Part shown: in pieces, positions 11,597 through 23,003 of the stretch
Layout of the letters: every line of letters starts with the position of its first letter
Numbering within the stretch: position 1 is the first letter of the stretch
Source: Siphonodentalium dalli
Lineage: Eukaryota > Mollusca > Scaphopoda > Gadilida > Siphonodentaliidae
Assembly (NCBI GenBank): GCA_032622095.1
Contig: CP136067.1
Coordinates: 80,750,705 to 80,814,704 of the forward strand
DNA: 64,000 bases
Direction of reading: 5' to 3'
Made by a program: the position numbers and the translations under genes
The notes under the pieces: generated by a model
Told to the model about the DNA's origin: nothing
What the model saw: only the letters and a program-made list of their open reading frames with translations
Database searches by the model: none

Positions 11597-12934
11597 GTAG
11601 GGGAGACCCGGGCAAAGCGGATCGCCCGGGCAAAGCCGATCACCTCTATTATTTCAATACTATCAAATTATTCCTTGTCTATCTGTATTTTAGAATAAAG
11701 TCGTTTCGTGTTGGGTTAGTTTTTATACATTTCCACAGAGAACAAGGCATACTAAAATTTTGTAGCCCAGTAGAAAATTTTCGTCGAAATTTTACGATTT
11801 TACCAAATTTATAATTATTGTGCGTTTGCGCATATCTATTGCACAGGTCGATGATCACATAATCATCTACCCGAATAAATGTTGTCGGTATCTTAGGAAA
11901 TAGATGTGTGGAATAAGACAATATGTCGATTACTAAATTCGATAAGACACGCGCGTAATGCCACGGACTGTAAAAAAGATGTGCTGTGGGCAAAGCGGAT
12001 CATTCATAATATGACTAACTTCCGGTACACATGCGTAGATTAAAGGTACTCAACCCGTAAAGAGGGTCACCATCTCAACAGATTCCAACAACAACAATCC
12101 GATCAGAGGGTCCTATATTACTATTTCTTTGGCTTTGGGGGTAAAAAATATTTGATTCGAGTCGGGGAACCCATCAAACAAAGCTCAGAGTTATTAGATA
12201 TTGATTTTTCAAATTTGTTATGTTCTCGAGATGAGTACCAATAACTGCCGTAATCTGCTCTGGATGTGTACTCCAAATCTATTCAAACAGACAAGGATGA
12301 ATAACTCTAAAATCAAGTGGTAATTTTAACGTAATTTTGACTGAGTTCTGGGCCAGATAGTATTCCCGATAATGAAAAATAATAGATTTCTAAAATCGAT
12401 ATCTAACAAATCTGAGCTTTGATGGGTGACTTCCTCGACTCGAATCAAATATTTTTGACCCCCGAAGCCATTGAAATAGTAATTGAGAGGAGTTTTATCG
12501 GGTTGAGTACCTTTAAGCGAATTTTGACAATTTTATTAAGATGGGCCGACAAAACTTGTGCCTTGTCGGAGCATGTCCATAATTGAAAAATTTGACCGTT
12601 TGAAAAACGCGATTTTAATTATTTGCAATAAATATGTATAATTGTCATAAATAAAACTGAAAAGTATATGATTAGTTGAGTAGCATTTCATTTTCAGAAG
12701 GATTCGTTTGCTGATCCGCTTTGCCCGATGTGGTGATCCGATTTTCCCAACGGCCGGGCAAAGCGGATCAAAATTAAAGATCACCATAGCAACTAAACCA
12801 ATATATGCATCTGCATCCTACGTCAAATGTTATGCCATCATGGTTAGAAACTGACAGTGCTAATATTTCTGATTGCCGGTTGCATTTTGTACAAGAAAAC
12901 CTTACGTGATCCGCTTTGCCCGGGTCTCCCCTAC
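11597..12934. mobile_element. 1.34-kb terminal-inverted-repeat element with a nested MITE
   Basis: GTAGGGGAGACCCGGGCAAA at 11597 (extending to about 11623) is matched by its near-perfect reverse complement ending at 12934. The motif 'gggcaaagcggatc' recurs inside (11614, 11989, inverted near 12713, and 12764). The TTAA element at 12040-12516 lies within it. No transposase frame. No clear target duplication beyond the bases GTA overlapping the right end. Confidence 0.75.
12040..12516. mobile_element. TTAA-bounded MITE (AGGTACTCAA ends), copy 1
   Basis: TTAAAGGTACTCAACCCG at 12040 and the inverted GGGTTGAGTACCTTTAA ending at 12516. The interior is strongly palindromic: 'tttggctttgggggtaaa' and 'gattcgagtcggggaa' on the left mirror 'ttcctcgactcgaatc' and 'tgacccccgaagccat' on the right. 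Confidence 0.85.
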
Positions 12935-13619
12935 GTAGCCTGTAATATACACATGGCATATATCTTGTCACACGTCCATACTAAACCCGAAATGTCTCTA
13001 ATAAATGCCTGTATCGTGAGCTACAAGATCATTACCATCACTTTTATATAATTATGGTGGCCATTGTTTTTCATATAGGATGAACTAATAACGCAGGACA
13101 TGGGTTTGCTCATTTACGGGAGAATCACCCTTAAAAGCGCAAATGATTTACGCTTTAAAAGCAAATATTTGCGCTTAATAAATAATAAATGTGAAAAGGG
13201 CCTCTCATATGCCGCATGCCCCTAACGCACAGAGTTCGCAGGCCCCTCCGACGCTGAATAAAGGCCGGCCCTGGCCGGGACCCTTCGGGAGACTGTTTGA
13301 GCTAGCGCTAGTATTATATAAGCCGGGTGATCAATTGACACGTTGAGTTCAACCCAAGCCCTTATATAGGCCTACGGTGCAAATGAAATTTTCTCGGTAC
13401 AATCGGTGTGATTTAATGGGGTGGGGTGCAATTGGAATTTCCACAGTGGCCTTACAAACCCATACCGCTCGACTGTAGTCTTTGCAGCCACAAGTGTCCC
13501 ATATGGGAATGGTATCATGCCACCTATAGATAGAGTTAACAAAGCGCATAGTTAATTTATTTTGTCTGAGCCAAAAATAATTTTGTTATCAAACAGAGCG
13601 GCTTTATGAGATAGGTTTA

Positions 13620-13741
13620 GCCATATCGATCTGTACAGTGGGACGCGAGGAGTCGCTGCTTTGTGCATTCGCAGAGTGGCACCGCGCGGTAAAAGTTGTG
13701 CTGTTTTTCGTTGCTTCTACGCGGATCATTTACGAAATAGG
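13620..13741 (+). other. Speculative untranslated first exon of the myosin gene
   Basis: A stretch richer in G+C and CpG than its surroundings (for example 'ggcaccgcgcggt') runs into a consensus donor, g followed by gtaagt at 13741-13747. The first coding exon has an acceptor-like site ending at 26203 just before its ATG, so an upstream untranslated exon is expected somewhere. No TATA box or transcript evidence; a chance donor is equally possible. Confidence 0.15.
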
Positions 13742-14085
13742 GTAAGTATTCTATAATTTCTATGGAATGATAATGAAATTTCAATGTGTATGGCAAGGTT
13801 CCTTTGACCTTGTATGAATGACACCGGGTATAAATGGTACACTGACGGGATTTCAGGTTCGTCACTGAGTCACGCGAGTCATCAATGACAATGACTCGGA
13901 AGCGTGCATATGGCACGCGACTCACTCCGGTACAGCTGTGAACAAAACATATTAGTTGCGACAAGTCGACAGCTGGTGAACGAGTGAAAATGCATACCTG
14001 ATCAGCGTGGCGCCTGTCTTTCAAATCTGGTAACTTGTGTCTGTGAGTTCAGGTGGTCATGGTGTTCATATTGACTTGAATTGTA

Positions 14086-14929
14086 TTAAAGGTACTCAAT
14101 CCGATAAAACTCCTCTCAATTACTATTTCAATGGCTTCCGGGGGGGGGGGGGGGGGGCAAAAATATTTGATTCGAGTCGAGGAAGTCACCCATCAAAGCT
14201 CAGATTTGTTAGATATTGATTTTAGAAATCTATTATTTTTCATTATCGGGAATTCTTTCTGGCCCAGAAGACAGTCAAAATTCGTTATTATTACCACTTG
14301 ATTATAGAGTTATCCATCCTTGTCTGTTTGAATAGAGTTTTGGCGTAAAATCTCGAGCAGGTTACCAAATTGACGGCAGTTACCGCTATTCTCAAAGTAA
14401 TTGACCAGAAAAACGGGGTGATACCCCGGTCATGACCGCGGTGATACCGGTAATAAACGGTAGCGGTATCGAGACGGTCATGGCGTGGAGTTATGGTATT
14501 GGGTGATAATGATACTGTGGTCTTTTAGCGGGCACCGCATTAATTTTGTTGAATACCGCGGTGATTTTCATGGAACTCTTTTAGGGCAGGTATTTACTCA
14601 CACATACTTGTTCGCATTAACAAGCGGTATCAGTAACGCGGTATTGGAGGATACCGCGGTATAGTACCGCCATATTAACGCGGTGACACCACGTTATTGG
14701 TGGTCAATTACTTTAAGTATAGCGGTATTAGTATTCATCTCGATCAATTAACAAATTTCAAAAATCATTATCTAATAACTCTGAGCTTTGTTTGATGGGT
14801 TCCTCGACTCGAATCAAATATTTTTTACCCCCAAAGCCAAAGAAATAGTAATATAGGACCCTCTGATCGGATTGTTGTTGTTGGAATCTGTTGAGATGGG
14901 GACCCTCTTTACGGATTGAGTACCTTTAA
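14086..14929. mobile_element. TTAA-bounded MITE (AGGTACTCAA ends), copy 2, split by a nested element
   Basis: TTAAAGGTACTCAATCCG at 14086 and the inverted CGGATTGAGTACCTTTAA ending at 14929. It is the same family as 12040-12516 in opposite internal orientation. A run of 18 G replaces part of the 'gggggtaaa' motif at 14140-14157. The extra length is explained by the insertion at 14383-14725. Confidence 0.87.
14383..14725. mobile_element. TA-type MITE nested in a TTAA MITE
   Basis: Ends CCGCTATTCTCAAAGTAATT and the inverted AATTACTTTAAGTATAGCGG, flanked by TA on both sides (14381-14382 and 14726-14727). The related element at 12040-12516 supplies the empty site in inverse orientation (cagttattggtactcatctc), so the inserted length and the TA duplication are directly visible. 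The interior is rich in 'taccgcggt' palindromes. Confidence 0.88.
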
Positions 14930-15042
14930 TGGTACTGATTGTAATTTGTGGAACCAGCAGGATGCAGGATCGAGTTTGGAACATGACAATGTTCAATGGG
15001 TGGGGTGGTGTTGTGTTGTGTAGGTGGTGTGGCATGGTTGTG

Positions 15043-15183
15043 GTCCAACAAATTAGAATATTCGGATTAAGATATATTTTAATATATGGACATTTACGAT
15101 TATCTTAAATCTGAAGGATTAAGAGGTTCGTAAATGTCCAAATATTAAAATTCCTCTTAATTGGAAAGTCTAATTTGTTGGAC
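15043..15183. mobile_element. Hairpin MITE (GTCCAACAAATTAGA ends)
   Basis: GTCCAACAAATTAGA at 15043 and TCTAATTTGTTGGAC ending at 15183 are perfect inverted repeats. The interior is also inverted ('tggacatttacga' against 'tcgtaaatgtcca'), so nearly all of the 141 bp can fold on itself. Confidence 0.8.
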
Positions 15184-15237
15184 TAGTGTGGTTGGTGGTA
15201 ACTTGGTGGATATGTATGCGGGATGAGGGACATAGCT

Positions 15238-15400
15238 ATGGGAGGCCAAATTCACATTTAATAACCAATTAGGCTTAAGCGTAATTGCATTACGCTTAAG
15301 TGTAATAGCATTACGCTTAAGCGTAATGGCATTAGGCTTAAGCGTAATGGCATTACGCTTTAAGCGTAATTAGCTATTAAATGTGAATTTGGCCTCCAAT
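15238..15400. mobile_element. Hairpin MITE with a perfect 8-bp target duplication
   Basis: ATGGGAGGCCAAATTCACAT at 15238 is matched by the inverted ATGTGAATTTGGCCTCCAAT ending at 15400. ACATAGCT flanks both sides (15230-15237 and 15401-15408). The core is a tandem series of 'cattacgcttaagcgtaatg', itself palindromic. The 8-bp duplication suggests a hAT-like mobiliser. Confidence 0.88.
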
Positions 15401-15409
15401 ACATAGCTA

Positions 15410-17856
15410 GTGGCTATCAGTTGGGGGAGAGTTGTACAACTTACGGTAGAACTTCCAATTGCAACTCATTATTCCCTCTTGAGCCCCAGACCAGGTATCA
15501 ATATGATATGCATGCACCCCCCCCCCCCCCCCCCCAAACCTTTGGTTAGAACTTTCCAATTTGTACTTCAAGCTTTCCAACTGTTGGAGATTTCTGACCT
15601 ACCGCCTCAGTCCAAAATTTGACTGAAAGTAGGGACATATACAGTATAACAACTCAAACTTTCCAACCAAATATAGGTTGAGATTGTTTGAATAATTAAT
15701 TTTCCAACCAATGTAGAAGTGTAAAAAAATATGTAGTTTAGTTAAAATATTTATTACAAACTTTTAGACTAAAATAGCAATCAGTCATTTTAACAGTTGT
15801 AGGGATTTGCAAGGTTTGAGACCATGGATTGTACCATGGTGGTTTCTACTTGCAGTGAGGTGATGAAGTTAGTCATTATTTCCTCCACCAATAAAGATGA
15901 CAACACAGTGATATGGTCCAGTGGTGAATGATAATTAGCCTGGAGACATTTACTGAAATTAATTATTATGCAACTACATGTTAGACCAGTTTTATATTTA
16001 AGAGCAGGGTGCTTGGAAGATCTCACAGCATGGGCCAGCATGGGCCATCAAATTAGCAGATACTGGTTGTGTCATATTGGATAATTCCCCAAGGGGTACC
16101 ACTGTCATTATAATGAAAGGTTAGGCCTATTGACAGTCAGACATCCTGTTATAAAAGTATAGCAATGTTGTACCTCAGAACCATATGGACAATTAAGATG
16201 TAATTAGTCTTTGCCAAACTACCAAACTGGGAATGACCTGCATGCATTTATAGCCTTTGAGTTTTGAAGAATGACTTCAACCAGTTTGTTATCAAAACGG
16301 TTGACTATGAAATCATGTGCTTCAGTGCTTCACATTGTCTAGTTTTTTCTTGGCAAGTTTTGTTCATTCCATTTATGACTAGATAGTAGTACATGTACAT
16401 AGTTAACATACATGTACTTTAGAAATCCACTATATAAAGGAATAATCCTGCAAATAGGACTTATCAATAGTTTGAAAAAAGGTATGTGATGCTGTTTTAA
16501 TGAGGGCAAGCTGATTGAGTGTTCTGATTGGTATGGATGTCTAATCAAGTCTTCAATACAGGGTACTTGTATAGATGCAATTACCCTAAACTGAATTTTC
16601 ATTATGTTTTCACTGGTTATAAATATTTTTAACCGATGAGTAATGTATCTATATTAAGGCACTCAAGCTAGCACAAGTATTATATAACATAGAATGTAAC
16701 ATTAGACACGTTATGTTTACACTTACAATACTAGTACGTACAGGGTTTAAATCTGACGAGAATCAGAATCATGATTCAAACTTAGTTTGATCTCATAAAA
16801 GCAGCTGATTCGCTGTAGAAAATGCTATATTATGATTCTCGCAAAATTTTATGGACTTGAAGGCCTGACGTGTGAGGTGTGTGTCTATCGCTATAATAAA
16901 TATTTGTGTTATTAGGTGGGAAAATCCTCTACTAACCTTTGTGGTGTCTCGAGAGCATATGCACTAAGAGCATGTGTGTATGGTGTGTAAATGGGACTAG
17001 CTGAAGGAGCTGCTATTGTGCACCCAGTATTCTCCATTTGTTATGCCTAAATAACATAATATTTTTCATGGCAACTTGAAACATGCAGCAGATTACTTGG
17101 CAAGAATAACATATCATAAGCCTCATTCTCACTCAAGTCAAATATATTAGATTTCAACTTGTCGTTTGAAAAATACATACATGCTCTCGATTCAGCAAAG
17201 TCACTCTGGGTGTCCACTGTAAGGCTTCCAACATTGGCAGTCATTGTGAACTTGTGAGAGTACCACTTACAAATGTTATCACTAAACTAGCAGTCAAACA
17301 TTTATTTACTAAGACTTACCAAACTAAATGATAATATACTCTTAAAGGAAGTATTTCAGTTGGACACAAAACTTTTATCTAAAGGTAGTCCATCATGGTA
17401 CTCCACTATCAACTCCTCTGTTACAATATTTAATTAAAGTTTGACACACATGAACTTAGAAAACATAGAGGATTTTTGTATTGACTTCTTTCAAAGCAGA
17501 TATAAACAAAACACTCAAAATCTATTCAAAAGGCAAAATGATTGACAACAAGCTTAATTCATCTTTTTGTGAAAATTTACCAATAGTTCAAAATGCAAAT
17601 ATACATGTATCTGACATTGGGAATATCTAAATATGTGTATCTGTCAAAATATCTTTACTTCCCTGTGGATTAGAGCCCACAGACTTAAATTGCCATCGAG
17701 AAAGATAAGTAAAAATGTCAGAAACCCAATATCCACAAACGAGTCTGTTCCTAATGTGTGGGCAACTTGTTAGTAGATGAAGAACAATTGTTATTCTTTT
17801 GTAAAAGAAATTAGAATCAGAATTGACATGAAGGCCAAGCTCAGTTACTTAATAGA
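15410..17856. other. No recognised gene; one long C tract
   Basis: A run of 19 C is at 15517-15535. Short frames such as 16339-16602 and 17047-17244 (minus) have no family features. No inverted-repeat elements noticed. Confidence 0.45.
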
Positions 17857-17931
17857 TACAGTAATGCAACACAGCAGAATTATGGGTAATTTTTCAGGAT
17901 TTAGTCGGAAATAAGTGAGAGCTAATTTGCA
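17857..17931. mobile_element. CAGTAATGCCC palindromic MITE, fragment
   Basis: TACAGTAATGC followed by 'cacagcagaattatgggtaa' and 'ttcaggatttagtcggaaat', the left arm of the TA-bounded palindrome family, with an internal deletion and no right arm. Confidence 0.75.
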
Positions 17932-17939
17932 TATATTTG

Positions 17940-18001
17940 AGAATACATTGGCCCAATAATATTTACGTAAGCCAGTGCATTCTCATATATGCGAGGCTCC
18001 A
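17940..18001. mobile_element. TGCATTCTC hairpin fragment
   Basis: 'gagaatacattggccc' and 'gccagtgcattctcatat' followed by 'atgcgaggctcc' are parts of the double-hairpin module described at 34425-34651. Confidence 0.6.
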
Positions 18002-18900
18002 AGAATACTCTGAAGGATGCTTAATCCAGACATAATACACGGGACTAAACCAATATGTGAATTTTTATCATAACTACCCAATTGATCCTCCATGATGTCA
18101 TCACAACCTTACTATCGTAAAAACCTGAAACTGGCTATTATACCAGCATACAGGGACATGACCAGGGGGTCTCTGTTGGGGGGTGTCTACATTGGAATTC
18201 CCAAACACCCATCAAGGTTGGAAAAATTTTCCCAACTGATGGTCATTTCAGTCAAAAATTTGGACCAAACCTAAGAATATATGCAAATGCTGGTCTAAAA
18301 AGAACAAATTCCCCACAAATAAATTGTTGGAAAATCAAACTACGAGAACAATATCCACCTATTGTTGGTGTGAAATTTCCAACTGTTGATAATTTTTACC
18401 AAACCCCTCCCCCCTGTCTCTGCCAGCATAACATGTAACACAGTTCACATTGGCCAGAAAACATTCTTTTGGCCGATCTTTTGTCCATTTCTGAATTAGT
18501 CTGTCAATTTTTCGGAAAGTTTGACCAAATTGAAAAACCGAAACATAGGATCATTGGGGAAAACCGAAACTAAAAAAATATATAAAGCACATGCATAAAC
18601 ATTCTCGTATTTTGAAATCACAAAGCAGTACAGTATTGTGACTTAATTAAAAAAGATGCCATTCTCGCTGCTAATCATCGTTTTGATAAGAAAGCAAGCG
18701 CTAATTTTTTTATAAATTGTTATCTGCACATATGCAAGGAACTGCTGATTACCTAGTAATGAAGGCGTCGAAGGGTTTCTTAGAGATGTGATAATCAGAG
18801 TGGTAATTGCTGACTGTAGCTTGAAACATTTTGGTCAAAAAGATTGGCTAAATGAAAATAAAAAAGAATTACTACCATTGGCTTCATTTGTGGTTTTACC

Positions 18901-18955
18901 CAGGGACCAGCCTAGAGAGAAGTCACTTCTCCCTGTTTGTTCATTAGGGAGAGGT
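18901..18955. mobile_element. End fragment related to the hAT-like element at 58029-61781
   Basis: CAGGGACCAGCCTAGAGA followed by 'gaagtcacttctccctg' matches the terminal and subterminal sequences of the large intron-9 element. No second end could be paired with it. Confidence 0.55.
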
Positions 18956-18957
18956 AA

Positions 18958-19170
18958 CAGTAATGCCCTAAACAATCGACTCCTTAACCACAGCAGAATT
19001 ATGGGTTACTTTTCAGGATTTAGTCCGAAATATGGCTTGTTGCTATTCATCGGAAAGCTCTAAGTGAGAGCTTTCCGATGAATGGCAACAAACCATATTT
19101 CCGACTAAATCCTGAAAAGTAACCCATAATTCTGCTGTGGTTAAGGAGTCGATTATTTAGGGCATTACTG
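18958..19170. mobile_element. CAGTAATGCCC palindromic MITE, full length
   Basis: A 213-bp near-perfect palindrome. The left arm reads CAGTAATGCCCTAAACAATC, 'ccacagcagaattatgggt', 'ttcaggatttagtc' and 'cattcatcggaaagctct'; the right arm mirrors it, ending GGGCATTACTG then TA. Partial tandem copies of the right arm follow at 19195-19300 and 19391-19430. Confidence 0.9.
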
Positions 19171-19194
19171 TAAGGTCGTTTTGTGAACTTATGG

Positions 19195-19430
19195 AGAGCT
19201 TTCCGATGAATGGCAACAAGCCATATTTCCGACTAAATCGTGAAAAATTACCCATAATTCTGCTGTGGTTAAGGAGTCGATTATTTAGGGCATTACTGTA
19301 AGGTCGGTTTGTGAACTTTTTGTACATTTTACAGTGGGATAACTACTCATCAATGATGCTTTAGTTTAGAAAGGTTTATGAATGGTAATCTGTGGTTTAT
19401 AAGGAGTCGATTATTTAGGACATTACTGTA
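19195..19430. repeat. Two further right-arm copies of the CAGTAATGCCC palindrome
   Basis: 19195-19300 repeats the right arm from 'gagctttccgatgaatgg' to GGGCATTACTGTA, and 19391-19430 repeats only 'aaggagtcgattatttagga' plus the end. The spacer 'aaggtcgttttgtgaactt' is duplicated, and the spacer region matches 38873-38990 in inverse orientation. Confidence 0.8.
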
Positions 19431-19534
19431 ACAATGGATGAAGTTCAATTTACACCCCAACATCACCCTTATATGGTTCAATAAGTATTACAAGAACCCA
19501 TTTTTGAAACCGTTAAGTGAGTAAGAAAACCATT

Positions 19535-19746
19535 TTAACCCTTTTATTACAAGAGCTGTGCTGGTGCTGCATTAAAGATCCTGTGACAGTACATTCTCTT
19601 ATATATGCGACTATCCCATATGGAGCCTTGCTTATATGTATTCTCATATATGCATGGCTCCCTATGGGAGACTCGCATATTTAAAAGAATGCATTCGCAC
19701 AGGGTTTTCAAAAAAATTCAGGAAGACCCAGTCATAGAAGGGTTAA
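19535..19746. mobile_element. TTAACCCTTTCATGA-type double-hairpin MITE
   Basis: TTAACCCTTTTATTAC at 19535 and 'atagaagggttaa' ending at 19746 enclose two degenerate TGCATTCTC hairpins. TTAA on both sides. Confidence 0.8.
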
Positions 19747-20189
19747 TCAGTGAATTTACTTTAAATATGCTGTTTGCACATTTGCATACTGGTACATGTA
19801 TATAAGAGAGAGCAGTTACTTCTCCGTGGGACAAAAATAGGGAGAAGTGACACATTTCATGGGGATGATGGACTCCCTTTAATCTGGCTTTTATCTTCCC
19901 AGGATGAATGTCAAAAAACCCAGGGATGCAATTTATAGCAGCAGCTTTGTGTGTCAGCTTGCTGATATATTATTGATGTATGTCCTATGTGAATTTGTCA
20001 TGTTGGATTGAAAAGTATTTCATGAATTTTTACTGAACTCCGTGGGATTATTCTTCTGTAAACATGAATTCTCATTTAGTTGTTGAATTGTTTCTGGCTG
20101 GAGACCTGATAGGATGGTCTGGCGTGCAATTCCCTTCACCCTTTCTTGATCTGAATTCTGATGTGGATGGTACTTGGATTAATCTATAT

Positions 20190-20420
20190 ATATGTAATAG
20201 AGTGGGATCTGTCTGTCTGTCCATCTGTCTGTCTGTCTGCCTGTCCGGATATGATTTCTCCCAGACTGCTGATCCGATGTCAACCAAATTTGGTGACTCA
20301 GGGTACCCTGGCAGAGGTTAAATCGGCATTTGTTTTTCAAAATTTTGATTTAAACAAATTTAATTAAATAAATAATAACAAAAAAACAAAAAAATTTAAA
20401 ATAAGCTCACTATGGGACTA
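20190..20420. repeat. CTGT tetranucleotide run and associated dispersed repeat
   Basis: 'ctgtctgtctgtccatctgtctgtctgtc' type sequence (20209-20240) followed by 'gatccgatgtcaaccaaatt' and 'actcagggtaccctggcag'. The same phrase order recurs near 8720-8830 and, with GTCC runs, near 50590-51060 and 58240-58820. Confidence 0.7.
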
Positions 20421-20574
20421 TTTCAGAATCAAATAATATTTTTCAGCAGATACGTACGCTCTTGGTGTTAATTTTCGGTGTGGCCCACACCATCCAATGG
20501 AATAACGGGCATAATTAAGTCCACTATGGGTTTATTCCAGAATCAAATAAATCCATTATGATCCAATGTAATAC

Positions 20575-21372
20575 ATGTATAGTATAATGGTGTGATGATA
20601 GAGTGTAATGTAGTATAATGATGTGATGATAGGGTGTAATATAATATAATGGTGTGATGATAGGGTGTAATTTAGTATAATGGTGTGATGATAGAGTGTA
20701 ATATAGTATAATGGTGTGATGATAGAGTGTAATATAGTATAACAGTGTGATATCAGAGTGTAATATAGTATAACAGTGTGATTTTAGAGTGTAATATAGT
20801 ATAACAGTGTGATGTTAGAGAGTAATATAGTATAATGGTGTGATGTTAGAGAGTAATATAGTATAATGGTGTGATGTTAGAGAGTAATATAGTATAATGG
20901 TGTGATTTTAGAGTGTAATATAGTATAATGGTGTGATGATAGAGAGTAATATAGTATAACAGTGTGATGTTAGAGTGTAATATAGTATAACAGTGTGATA
21001 TTAGAGTGTAATATAGTATAACAGTGTGATATTAGAGTGTAATATAGTATAACAGTGTGATATTAGAGTGTAATATAGTATAACAGTGTGATATTAGAGT
21101 GTAATATAGTATAACAGTGTGATGTTAGAGAGTAATATAGTATAATGGTGTGATTTTAGAGTGTAATATAGTATAATGGTGTGATATTAGAGTGTAATAT
21201 AGTATAATGGTGTGATGTTAGAGAGTAATATAGTATAATGGTGTGATATTAGAGTGTAATATAGTATAATGGTGTGATGATAGAGTGTAATATAGTATAA
21301 CAGTGTGATTTTAGAGTGTAATATAGTATAACAGTGTGATGTTAGAGAGTAATATAGTATAATGGTGTGATG
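20575..21372. repeat. 31-bp minisatellite, about 25 copies
   Basis: The unit is close to AGTGTAATATAGTATAATGG followed by 'tgtgatgttag', with two main variants (ATGG or ACAG, and GTGTAAT or GAGTAAT) that are interspersed in blocks. Period 31 bp is steady across 0.8 kb. Confidence 0.92.
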
Positions 21373-21572
21373 ACCTATTTTGTGTCAGGAATCTCTGATT
21401 GTAACATCCATAAATTTGCTAAAAACCACTATGGACAATATCAATCAGTGGAATGTACTGAATCATGAAAGATATAATTAAATAAATGAGTCTGAGAGGT
21501 ATAAAAATTGCACATTGTACACACACAGCTTAAGACTAAATATCGGTCCAAAACAAAACACACACTAAAATA

Positions 21573-21754
21573 TACAGTAATGTCCTAAATAATCGACCCA
21601 TAAATCACAGCAAAATTATGGGAAATTTTTCAGGATTTAGTTGGAAATATGGCTTGTTGCCATTCATCAGAAAGCCATATTTCCAACTAAATCCTGAAAA
21701 TTTCCCATAAAATCAGTTGTGGTTAAAGAGTCATATACTTCGGGCATTATTGTA
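21573..21754. mobile_element. CAGTAATGCCC palindromic MITE, diverged copy
   Basis: Starts TACAGTAATGTCCTAAATAA and ends 'cgggcattattgta'. The centre is shortened and more diverged than in the other copies, so it is an older insertion. Confidence 0.85.
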
Positions 21755-21766
21755 GTAAGACATCTG

Positions 21767-21892
21767 TTAACCCTTTCTTTGCAAAATACTCATTGCTTAA
21801 TTTTCCTGAAAACCTATCCAGATGAACAATAGACCATTCAAATGTATATTTTTATTATAACTAAGTGGGAGAATCCATTTAGTACAGAAAGG
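21767..21892. mobile_element. TTAACCCTTTCTTTAC-type MITE, right end lost
   Basis: TTAACCCTTTCTTTGCAAAA at 21767 and 'gagaatccatttagtacaga' near 21870-21890 match the family seen at 35851-36017 and 38511-38762. The final GGGTTAA is replaced by 'ggccgccc'. Confidence 0.75.
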
Positions 21893-22561
21893 CCGCCCCG
21901 GCCCTGCATCTGGTGCCCCTGACAGCTCTTTACGATTGAACTACTTCTTCTGACATAACTAATAAAATTGGTCATTGCTCAAGGCTGAGACTAAACTTTT
22001 GCCTTTAGTTATCAACAAGTTATTTTCCCTCTCATGATTGCCTTATTACAATGCCCCTAGTCTAACAAACATTAATATGAAAGAGAAAGAAACTAGAAAA
22101 ACCAATAATCATTGATATAATCATTCACAAGAAATGTCATAACTCCTCTTAGGGAAAATATAACTTAAATGAAATCAAAATGTTTACTGGTCCCCATGAA
22201 TAAGTATCATAGGCTAAATGACCCAGACGCGCCATTGCTTATTCACCATGACGCAGACAATGAATTTATTGGATAAAACTAACATGATTAATACTGGACA
22301 TTAACTCTCTTAAATGGGCATAATTTATTTAGAAAACTTATCGATAAATTATCATTATGCTGAATGAGTAAGTCATAATGATATTTATTTGGTAATAGGA
22401 CACAATGAGATACAGTTGGGGCCAAAAATAGTTACTGTGTACTTGTATTAATTTCATTTAACCCTTTGAACCTAGTCCTTCTGATAAGAATTGACTTCAA
22501 ATTTGAATGCTCTATATATAATACTGATTTATTCTAACTTTGATGGTGAAAATATTTTATG

Positions 22562-23003
22562 TGGTTCCAGTTTTAGTATATACCAGCTTATGTGCCCAAC
22601 TTCGTCTGGGCTATTTAGGGATTTCTTTGTGATTGCCTCCATCTGGGCAGAATATACAGTGTCTGGACAAACTATTGTTCGATCGGTCCATAAATATGCC
22701 TATATGAGCATAGATAAATGAGGTCAAGGACATAATTGCACATGAAATTGGACCCACCCATATTGTTCCCGGGATCAAAGTAGGCCTACATACCAAATTT
22801 GAATCGGATCGGTCAAGGTCCAGAAATATAAGCGTATATGAGCAAGGTCAAGGACACTGTCGAATATGAAATTGGACCCACCCATATTGTTTCTGAGATC
22901 AAAGTAGTCCTACATACCAAATTTGAGTCGGATCGGTCAAGCAGTTTTTGAGTCTATAACACACATACAGACAGACAGACAGAGGTCTTCACAATATATA
23001 GGA
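22562..23003. repeat. Dispersed repeat with a duplicated internal module
   Basis: 'gaaattggacccacccatat' plus 'gatcaaagtag' and 'cctacataccaaatttga' occurs twice (about 22743 and 22867). It ends in 'acagacagacagacaga' and 'atatataggaga'. No coding capacity. Confidence 0.7.

Noticed and set aside
13617-14024. A 135-codon minus-strand open frame
   Set aside because: Longest non-repeat frame in the left half, but no recognisable domain, signal peptide or exon context; similar lengths arise by chance in 64 kb.
20064-20367. Frames with SVCLSVCLSVCLS
   Set aside because: Generated by the CTGT tetranucleotide run; the DRQTDRQMDRQT frame on the other strand is its mirror.
20575-21372. A CRISPR-like regular array
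   Set aside because: The 31-bp units abut without unique spacers, so this is a minisatellite in eukaryotic DNA.
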